From Chryseobacterium caseinilyticum (GTDB taxonomy: Bacteria > Bacteroidota > Bacteroidia > Flavobacteriales > Weeksellaceae): a DNA stretch of 64,000 nt. Position numbers and translations under genes: made by a program. Numbering within the stretch: position 1 is the stretch's first letter; each line of letters begins with the position of its first letter. Location of the stretch: contig NZ_JACYFS010000005.1 of NCBI RefSeq assembly GCF_014837145.1, positions 1-64,000 of the forward strand, in the 5' to 3' direction. Below, piece after piece: positions 43,793 through 50,709 of this stretch. The notes under the pieces were generated by a model that saw only the letters and a program-made list of their open reading frames with translations, was not told the DNA's origin and did no database searches.

Positions 43793-44494
43793 TTATTTTT
43801 TCTTTTTGCTCTTAGAAGAAACTTTCTTTTTAGAAGTAACAGTCGTTTTCTCTGCTTTCTTTTCTACTGGTTCATTTTTAACAGCTTCGGGATTGCTAAG
43901 AATAATGACCGCACCTTTGCTGAATTCTTTTATGCTTTTGTAAGGCACGTCACAGACCGTCGCGGATAAAGTGTAAGTGTCTTTATCCAAAACCACAGAA
44001 TTTTCGCCTTTGGAAGGAACGGGAAGATTGTAAAATTTCTTTCCTGAGATTTCGAGAACGAGATTGCAGTCTGAATTATTCTTCAGCAGTAAAATCACTT
44101 CATTATTCGTAAGATCCTGATTAAAAACAGTATTCAGAAGCTGCGTTGTTTTCAGCATGTGTTCTTCCGGAGTTTCTGCTAAAAGCTTTATAAAAATGGC
44201 TTCAGACTCCGGGGAGTTTTTTCTGAATGAATTTCGGGAAGGTAAATCAAGAATGACGGGTCTTGCAGCCATGGGTCTGGCATTTTTTCTTCCCTTTACC
44301 CACTCTGCGTTTTTAAGGGCGATAACGCGTTGTTTTAAAACCCTTCTTTTAGGGTCTTCAGGATGTGCTTTTGAAATGTAATCTTCAATCTCAGCTATAT
44401 TTGTACTGTTTAAAATGCTGTCTCTGTGCTCATTGGTAACACATGACTGAATGATGAGACTGAAGAAAACAAGCGGAAACAGAATTTTCTTCAT
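43793..44494 (-). CDS. Exported protein related to 39891 and 45278 (DUF6759-like)
   Basis: 233 residues with a lipoprotein-like signal (FSLIIQSC, Cys at about 18). Residues about 30-60 carry IEDYISKAHPEDPKRRVLKQRV, a motif shared with the 45278 gene. The C-terminal domain has LLKNNSDCNLVLEISGKKFYNLPVPSKGENSVVLDKD and TLSATVCDVPYKS with two conserved Cys. The tail is Lys/Ser-rich. It starts 20 nt after the trmB stop and may be cotranscribed with it. Confidence 0.75.
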   Translation of the reverse strand: MKKILFPLVFFSLIIQSCVTNEHRDSILNSTNIAEIEDYISKAHPEDPKRRVLKQRVIALKNAEWVKGRKNARPMAARPVILDLPSRNSFRKNSPESEAIFIKLLAETPEEHMLKTTQLLNTVFNQDLTNNEVILLLKNNSDCNLVLEISGKKFYNLPVPSKGENSVVLDKDTYTLSATVCDVPYKSIKEFSKGAVIILSNPEAVKNEPVEKKAEKTTVTSKKKVSSKSKKKK

Positions 44495-44514
44495 CGGATT
44501 TGTGTTTTTTGAAA

Positions 44515-45195
44515 TTATTTTTTTAATCTGAATTTTATGTAGGTTATCGTTTTTCCCTTTGCAGAAAAAAGTTCCTCATAATAAGTTTTAATGTCCCGCA
44601 GATGCGGAGTGTTCGGATCGTATTCTGCCGCTCCGTAGATGTCATGATGGGCAGAAATGATTTCGTGCCCCGCGCCCTGAAGGTAGCCTAAAGTATAGCC
44701 GTGCAGAAACTCTGAATCTGTTTTCAAATGGATGATTCCACCGGGTTTGAGGAATTTTTTATAGCGTTCCAGAAAATCCGGGTGGGTGAGTCTGTGTTTT
44801 GTTCGGCGGTATTTTATTTGTGGATCGGGGAAGGTAATCCAGATTTCATCTACTTCATTTTCAGCAAAATAATGTTCTACCAGCTCAATCTGACTTCTCA
44901 GAAAACCAACGTTTTGCATATTATTATCCACTGCTTCTTTCGCACCAAACCAGAATCTGGCTCCTTTGATGTCAATTCCTATGAAATTTTTGTCGGTAAA
45001 AGTTTTTGCGAGACCTACAGAATATTCGCCTTTGCCACAGCCCAGTTCAAGTACGATAGGATTGTCGTTTTTAAAGAAATCTTTATTCCAGTTTCCTTTC
45101 AGCGAAAAACCGTTTAAAGCTTCTTCTCTTGTGGGTTGCACGACGTTTGGAAGTGTTTTGTTTTCTGCAAATCTTGCTAATTTATTTTTACCCAT
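44515..45195 (-). CDS. trmB: tRNA (guanine-N7-)-methyltransferase
   Basis: 226 residues. It methylates G46 of tRNA with S-adenosylmethionine. Motifs: SAM-binding VLELGCGKGEYSVGLAK and FIGIDIKGARFWFGAKEA, WITFPDPQIKYRRTKHRLTHPDFLERY, and GGIIHLKTDSEFLHGY. Full length for the family. A TATTTTTG element at 45215-45222 on the minus strand lies 20 nt before the ATG. Confidence 0.97.
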   Translation of the reverse strand: MGKNKLARFAENKTLPNVVQPTREEALNGFSLKGNWNKDFFKNDNPIVLELGCGKGEYSVGLAKTFTDKNFIGIDIKGARFWFGAKEAVDNNMQNVGFLRSQIELVEHYFAENEVDEIWITFPDPQIKYRRTKHRLTHPDFLERYKKFLKPGGIIHLKTDSEFLHGYTLGYLQGAGHEIISAHHDIYGAAEYDPNTPHLRDIKTYYEELFSAKGKTITYIKFRLKK

Positions 45196-45222
45196 ATTTC
45201 AATTTTCAAAGGTGCAAAAATA

Positions 45223-45251
45223 CAAAAAAAGAGACAGCAAGCGTCTCTTTT
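45223..45251 (-). terminator. Terminator of the 45278 gene
   Basis: On the minus strand AAAAGAGACG-type stem (AAGAGAC / GTCTCTT, loop about 7 nt) is followed by a T run, 27 nt downstream of the stop at 45278 and just before the trmB promoter region. Confidence 0.8.
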
Positions 45252-45277
45252 AGTTGATATAAAGATTTTAATCTAAA

Positions 45278-46057
45278 TTATTTTGAACTTCCCAATGCCA
45301 CCATGATTGGTTTCTGAATGGTTTTCTGTGAAGCATACTGGGCTCCGCAAACGATACTTGTGAATAAATAGTTACCTTTTGCAACTACCACAGAATTATC
45401 ATCATGAGCAGGAACAGCCAGTCTGTATTTTGTGTTACCGATGCCTTCCATTCTTACAATAATGTTACAGTCAGATTTATTTTCAATCATCACAATGGCC
45501 TCTTTTGAATTCGGGTCATTGTCAAAAAGTGAATTCAGGATTTTTACTGTCTTATCCTTGTGTTCAGCAGAGCTCATTCCCATCAGCATATTAAATTCAT
45601 CAGCTTCTGTGTCGGCAATTACCGGTGCTTTTGCGTTGGCTGGAGTAGCGGTTACATAAACATTCTGACGGTTACTTTTGGTGTAGTTAACCGGAACTTT
45701 ATTGGCAGCCAAAATCGCACGGTATTTGGCAATTTGCTTGTCTTTGATTTTCTGATTAAACTCTTCAAAAGTGATTTTTGTAGAAGGTTTTCTTTTCAGC
45801 ATTGCTAGATCTTCCTGCATCTCTTTCACCCTTTTGTCGTTAGGATCCGCTGCACTGCTGATGTATTCTTTCATCATTTCCATCACTCTTGGTTTCAAAA
45901 TGATTCTTTTAGGATCGTCAGGATGGGCATCGCGAAGAAAAGCGTTGATTTCGTAAATACTTTTACTTTTAAGAATATTGCTGTAGTCTTTTCCTTTTTT
46001 TTGTGCCGATAATCCTGCGAAAGATAGGGTCAAAAGAAAAATAAAAAGGTTTTTCAT
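45278..46057 (-). CDS. Exported protein related to 39891 and 43793 (DUF6759-like)
   Basis: 259 residues with a signal peptide ending GLSAQ. It shares INAFLRDAHPDDPKRIILKPRV with 43793, then a charged helical middle (about 60-150). The conserved C-terminal domain follows: KTVKILNSLFDNDP, IENKSDCNIIVRMEG, YRLAVPAHDDNSVVVAKGNYLFTSIVCGAQYAS, with the same two Cys. Separated from trmB by its own terminator. Confidence 0.75.
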   Translation of the reverse strand: MKNLFIFLLTLSFAGLSAQKKGKDYSNILKSKSIYEINAFLRDAHPDDPKRIILKPRVMEMMKEYISSAADPNDKRVKEMQEDLAMLKRKPSTKITFEEFNQKIKDKQIAKYRAILAANKVPVNYTKSNRQNVYVTATPANAKAPVIADTEADEFNMLMGMSSAEHKDKTVKILNSLFDNDPNSKEAIVMIENKSDCNIIVRMEGIGNTKYRLAVPAHDDNSVVVAKGNYLFTSIVCGAQYASQKTIQKPIMVALGSSK

Positions 46058-46274
46058 GTACTAATTGATTTGTTGCTTCAAATTTTTGACAAAAATAAGG
46101 ATTTTAAAAGTAGCAGACTTGTGAAAACATGGTTAAGTATTGTTTAAATTTAATATTAAAACCTTGTTAATCAATGTTCTGGATGCTAAATATTATATTT
46201 TTAAATAAATTTTTATCAGTTTTGTTCTGTTTTTGATTTTAAAAATTTAAAAATGTTAAAAATTCAGACCGATA

Positions 46275-47066
46275 TTAATTCTTGATAATATCCTGCAAAT
46301 GAGAATTTTTTAATCTTCTCTGATAAATTGGAAGGTATTTTTCAATGGGCATTTTTATGGCATCAAAATTCCCGGTCTGTACATACACTTCAATATTTTC
46401 TGAGGTGTAAACGAAATGTAAGAAGTTATCAATTAAATTTTCCGGAATTCTTATTTTTGTGAAATAATCTACTCCTAAGACATCTTTTATTTGAGTAACC
46501 GAGGAATTCATTCTTTCGTAAGCTACGTAACGCTGTTTTTTCTTTCTTTCCCCAGACAACACATCAAAAATACTTTCGATACTGAATGTTAGTCCGCCAT
46601 CACGGAAGCCTGCAATAGGAAGTTGGGGTGATGTACCGTCACCTTTCGGTTCCGGAAGTCCGATTATTTTTTTCAGTGCGTATTTTTTATCTTCTTTGCG
46701 GATGGAGTTTACATCAAACCGAAGATTTCCGGTTGGTCTAAATCTGCTGATGACCACTTCCTGAATGTCGTAATAGGCAATCATTAATTCTACAAGATTA
46801 TTTCCCGAAAGCATATTGGGTGTAATTTTTATATCCTTTCTTTCGGTAACAATACTTGTGAATCTGATAACATCTCCGGTGCTGGCATTTAACTGAAAAT
46901 TACCATTGTAATTGGCCAATACAGTCTGCATGGTCTTGAGATTGGTAACGTAAACCTGATTAAGATACATCTGCGAATTGTCTCTCAAAAAAACTTCACC
47001 GGAATAGAGTTGCGCATTGATCTGAGCGATAAAACCCAAAAACAAAAGAGTAATAATCTTCTTCAT
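46275..47066 (-). CDS. Exported protein with carboxypeptidase-regulatory-like N-terminus
   Basis: 263 residues from the ATG at 47066 (an earlier start at 47078 adds four residues before the signal peptide and lies inside the -7 element region). Signal peptide ends AQINAQ. Residues about 18-100 look like a CarboxypepD_reg domain (YSGEVFLRDNSQMYLNQVYVTNLKTM, ANYNGNFQLNASTGDVIRF). The remainder (DIQEVVISRFRPTGNLRFDVNSIRKEDKK) is charged and unassigned. The start codon lies in a perfect inverted repeat, see separate entry. Confidence 0.75.
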   Translation of the reverse strand: MKKIITLLFLGFIAQINAQLYSGEVFLRDNSQMYLNQVYVTNLKTMQTVLANYNGNFQLNASTGDVIRFTSIVTERKDIKITPNMLSGNNLVELMIAYYDIQEVVISRFRPTGNLRFDVNSIRKEDKKYALKKIIGLPEPKGDGTSPQLPIAGFRDGGLTFSIESIFDVLSGERKKKQRYVAYERMNSSVTQIKDVLGVDYFTKIRIPENLIDNFLHFVYTSENIEVYVQTGNFDAIKMPIEKYLPIYQRRLKNSHLQDIIKN

Positions 47067-47096
47067 ATAATGTTGCAAAATTACACAACATTATAT
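47065..47096 (-). promoter_or_regulatory. Perfect 11-bp inverted repeat around a -7 element (possible operator)
   Basis: ATATAATGTTG at 47065-47075 and CAACATTATAT at 47086-47096 are exact inverted copies. The 10 bases between them (CAAAATTACA) contain the minus-strand TAATTTTG element (47076-47083). The left arm overlaps the ATG of the gene ending at 46275. A dimeric regulator bound here would block the promoter. Confidence 0.6.
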
Positions 47097-47183
47097 TTAT
47101 TTTTTGCCTTCCTAAGTGAGAAAACGGGTTAAAGTTATATTAAACTTCAACTCAAATTGTTAATTATTGTTATTAAACTCAAT

Positions 47184-50100
47184 TTACTTGTCCCAGAGAC
47201 TGTCGTTACGGTTTTTTACAAGCAACCAACTCGTGTATTTTACGTTGATAATTTTATTCTCCGTCCATGAAATAAAATACCAGTAAGTGGCTGTAGAGAC
47301 ATGTCTGCCTTTCACCATGCCGTCCCACGTAAATTTGTTTTGTGGTGTCCCACGGAACTGTTCTGCTCCATATCTGTCGAAAATTCTGAAGACAAGATTT
47401 TCTTTATTCATTAATGCAGAATAATCAATCACGTCGTTCAATGTATCACCGTTAGGGGTAATTGTGTTGATAAGATTGATGATTACAAAAGTCTGCTGTA
47501 CTACTTCACATTGTTCAGAATCCCTTACATAGACAATATGATTTCCCGTAGGAACATCAGTGAAAACATTTGAAGCCTGCCAGTTGAATCCATCCAGTGA
47601 AAATTCATAAGGAGGAGTGCCGCCGCTTACACCAATGGTCACTTTGGTTCCGTTAATATCAATAGAAGTAATGGTAAGTGGTGAAGAATCTGATACAGTT
47701 ACAAATTGTCTGTATGTGCAACCATCAAAAGTGAGATCAACCCAGTAATTTCCTGCAGAAACATTAGATATGCTTGGTGTCGTTGCTCCTGTACTCCAGT
47801 TGTAAGAAGTAAAACCGGAACCTGCATCTAATGTGGTTGTAGCTTTAGGACAGATTACTTTATCAGTAAGAATATCAGATTTTTTTGGAATTTTTAAAGT
47901 AAGCGTAATTGATGCAACATTTGAACAGAATCCGGTCTTTTTGAATCTTAAAAAGTAGGTTTGAGTTCCTGTAAGATTCACGGTGCTGCTGATAGGAGCT
48001 ACATCATTTTGAGCATCAGCCAAAGTTGCGTGATAACTAACAGCGACTAATGGGTCGGCCGTAAACTGATTTACAAATTGTGATAGATTCAATTGTTTTG
48101 TACCATCCAAATCATCATCACAATAATTTTGGTTGGCAGATGTCGTTAGTAAGGAAAGTCTTCCGCCAACAACAAAGTCTAAGTTATCTATTACTGTAGC
48201 GCAACCATCAGGAGATTCCACACGAATATAGAGCGTTGTGTTTGTTGAATAACTCCAGTTGTTAGGCAAATTGTTATTGTTTCCCAAATTAGCATCTGCT
48301 AATGTTGTATAATACCTTACATTCGTGAAATAAGTTGGATTGTTCAAAATTAACAATGTGAGATCGGATAAAATGACAGGCACTACTCCGTCTAAGTTTT
48401 CATCACACAAAGCAATTACATTGATAGGATTAATCATCGCAACGGGATAATGATTAAGTGTAATTTGTGCAATATTGCTGCATCCGGTATTGTTTTTAAC
48501 AAGAACATAAACAATTGTACCTGATGATGCTGGATAACTTGTTGGAACGGTAATTAATCCTGCAGTATTTTCTGTCTGTGCAGCTGTAAAGCTGGTGTAA
48601 TAAGTTTTTACAACTGGCGTGTTTGTCGTTACGTTTGCTGTTGTGAGATTATACGTTGCGATTCCATTAACTCTACAGGCTGTGAGCGTTGTATTGGTAA
48701 CAGTTACGGGAGCAATGTTTAAAGTTACCGTTACCGTTTCGCAATCAGGGAAATTCGGATCATTTCCACAGAAAGTGTAGGAAAAAGTATCGGTTCCGGC
48801 AGTTGTAGGATTAGTAACTGTATAGTTGATTGCTCCGCTGGTAGTGTTAAGTACAGCGGTTCCAAGTGAAGGATTTGTAACAATTGAAACCGTTGATGGC
48901 ACAGGCGTTTGAGTAGAAGTTGAAAATGCAGGCGTGAACGTTTTAGTTGTACAGATATCGTAGCTTTCGGTTGTCAGTTTTGTACAGTTTTGTACAGGAA
49001 CTGCGACAGAAACTAAAGGAGCACAGCTTCCCATCGTTACCGAAACGGTATAATTTCCAGACTGAACAGGGGTGTAAGATGTTCCGTTAGCTCCAGGAAC
49101 TGCACTTCCGTTTCTATACCATTGATAAGTATCGTAAATAATGGGATCTACTGTAAGCACAACTCCCGGAATACAGGTGCCTGCTTTTAAAATCACAGGT
49201 TGTGTAGGAAATCCTGCAAAGAATCCTCCGTAACCCACCGCATCACTTCCCGCATTAATTCCTGCTGTGATGGCTTTGGTAGAAACTATTGTAAGCGTTC
49301 CTGTAACGTTAGGAATTCCATACGTAACCCAACTTGAAGTTCCGGTCATCGTGAAGGGACCTGTTCCTGCTGGCGGTGGAACTCCATTGATGGTAACAAC
49401 AGCATCTCTTTCTGTAATTAAATTTAATTTAGTTGGAATATTTAATATTCCTGAAGGATTTACTCCTGTATGAACAAAATTTTCATTGATAAATCCGAGC
49501 TCATTGATCTGTTTCGGAAGATAACAGTTAAGTGCCGGAATGAAATTAAAACCACCTGTTGCCACCTCATCAGCTGCAGAAGAATTTCCGGCCAGCATTT
49601 GATAGACATATGCGTTTTTGCTTGTTTTTAAATATAAATTATAGTGTCCCGAGCCTTGCAAAATATATTTAGAACTTGGAACAATGTAATATTGTCCGAT
49701 ATTCAGTGTTGCTACAGGGGGAATTTCATTATTGACGTAAACCAAAGTATTGTTTTCTGTGGCAATTACGATTGCGCCTTCCATATTAGACGTGATGCTT
49801 CCGTTTCCTTTTACAAGTGCGAACTCACTTCCCAGGCGATTGACGGGAACAGACTGATCCATCAGAATATCTGAGCTTAAGGGAATATTTCCTGCGTACT
49901 GACCGTTGAAGTTTCCATTGGTGACGTTGACGGGTTTGTTTGATTGTATTTTTGCTCCAATAAAGCCATCCCAGTTCCCGGGAATAGTTCCATTTCCGTC
50001 AAGAATGTACGACTGGCCTTTATTTAAAGTGAAACTTAAAGTTGGGTTGGTGAGTCCGGTTGTACCGTTGGAAAACTGTACGGTGCTTTTATACCCCGAA

Positions 50101-50597
50101 ATTGTAACTTGTGTGTTGTCTTCTGTAGCCAAAACACTCGTCATAAAGTTGAGAATGCCATTGCTCACGGTAATAGGAGCTGAAGCTACATGAAAAGTAT
50201 TTCCGGTAGAAGGAATTCCTTTTGAGGTTATAATTTCTCCGTGATTAAATACAGAAAATCTTAAGTTCGCGTAAAACGGAAATTCTGCTTTAAGATATAA
50301 ACCTTTTGTTGAAGTTGTGAATAATTCAGATTGTAATGTTGTGATGATGTAATCTCTCAAAACAACAAATTTCTGAGGATTATTTTTACTGATTATAACT
50401 GTACCGATTACTGTATTGTTATTGTAAATAGTAACCGGAAACGGTGTAGTCCTGCTGGTAGAAAGGTATAATGTCTGATAAGGGTTGGGGTTTCCGGTAC
50501 GGTCTACCATTGGTGCAAACCAATGTTCACGATCAAGCTGAGCCAGCGAAACGGAATATATGAAGATTAAAAGAAAAAAAGATAGAATTTTCTTCAT
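47184..50597 (-). CDS. Giant surface protein, IgGFc-binding-like N-terminus, T9SS type B C-terminus (array member 1)
   Basis: 1137 residues with a signal peptide ending SLAQ. The N-terminal region (about 20-470) has the pattern of IgGFc-binding-domain proteins: REHWFAPM-like start, YLSTSRTTPFPVTIYNNN, NHGEIITSKGIPSTGNTFHVAS, LATEDNTQVTISGY and SDILMDQSVPVNRLGSEFALV. Then come an Ig-like domain (CIPGVVLTVDPIIYDTYQWYRNG), a Big-like domain, two CDxNxDG-type modules (CDENLDG, CDDDLDG) and the gliding-motility C-terminus (NTITPNGDTLNDVIDYS, FRIFDRYGAEQF, WDGMVKGRHVSTATYWYFISW). It ends SWLLVKNRNDSLWDK, seven residues longer than its neighbours. Confidence 0.9.
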   Translation of the reverse strand: MKKILSFFLLIFIYSVSLAQLDREHWFAPMVDRTGNPNPYQTLYLSTSRTTPFPVTIYNNNTVIGTVIISKNNPQKFVVLRDYIITTLQSELFTTSTKGLYLKAEFPFYANLRFSVFNHGEIITSKGIPSTGNTFHVASAPITVSNGILNFMTSVLATEDNTQVTISGYKSTVQFSNGTTGLTNPTLSFTLNKGQSYILDGNGTIPGNWDGFIGAKIQSNKPVNVTNGNFNGQYAGNIPLSSDILMDQSVPVNRLGSEFALVKGNGSITSNMEGAIVIATENNTLVYVNNEIPPVATLNIGQYYIVPSSKYILQGSGHYNLYLKTSKNAYVYQMLAGNSSAADEVATGGFNFIPALNCYLPKQINELGFINENFVHTGVNPSGILNIPTKLNLITERDAVVTINGVPPPAGTGPFTMTGTSSWVTYGIPNVTGTLTIVSTKAITAGINAGSDAVGYGGFFAGFPTQPVILKAGTCIPGVVLTVDPIIYDTYQWYRNGSAVPGANGTSYTPVQSGNYTVSVTMGSCAPLVSVAVPVQNCTKLTTESYDICTTKTFTPAFSTSTQTPVPSTVSIVTNPSLGTAVLNTTSGAINYTVTNPTTAGTDTFSYTFCGNDPNFPDCETVTVTLNIAPVTVTNTTLTACRVNGIATYNLTTANVTTNTPVVKTYYTSFTAAQTENTAGLITVPTSYPASSGTIVYVLVKNNTGCSNIAQITLNHYPVAMINPINVIALCDENLDGVVPVILSDLTLLILNNPTYFTNVRYYTTLADANLGNNNNLPNNWSYSTNTTLYIRVESPDGCATVIDNLDFVVGGRLSLLTTSANQNYCDDDLDGTKQLNLSQFVNQFTADPLVAVSYHATLADAQNDVAPISSTVNLTGTQTYFLRFKKTGFCSNVASITLTLKIPKKSDILTDKVICPKATTTLDAGSGFTSYNWSTGATTPSISNVSAGNYWVDLTFDGCTYRQFVTVSDSSPLTITSIDINGTKVTIGVSGGTPPYEFSLDGFNWQASNVFTDVPTGNHIVYVRDSEQCEVVQQTFVIINLINTITPNGDTLNDVIDYSALMNKENLVFRIFDRYGAEQFRGTPQNKFTWDGMVKGRHVSTATYWYFISWTENKIINVKYTSWLLVKNRNDSLWDK

Positions 50598-50614
50598 CGG
50601 TGATACGGTTTCTA

Positions 50615-50622
50615 CAAATTTA
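50615..50622 (-). promoter_or_regulatory. Predicted -7 element of array member 1
   Basis: The minus strand reads TAAATTTG, matching TAnnTTTG, 18 nt before the ATG at 50597. Confidence 0.45.
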
Positions 50623-50658
50623 ATAATTAATTTATATTAAATGTTTAAAATAATATAA

Positions 50659-50686
50659 AAAACCACAGCCAAATGACTGTGGTTTT
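50659..50686 (-). terminator. Terminator of array member 2
   Basis: A 10-bp stem AAAACCACAG / CTGTGGTTTT with an 8-nt loop, T-rich on the minus strand side, 24 nt after the stop at 50710. Confidence 0.85.
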
Positions 50687-50709
50687 GAATTATTGATGAA
50701 AATTAAGTA

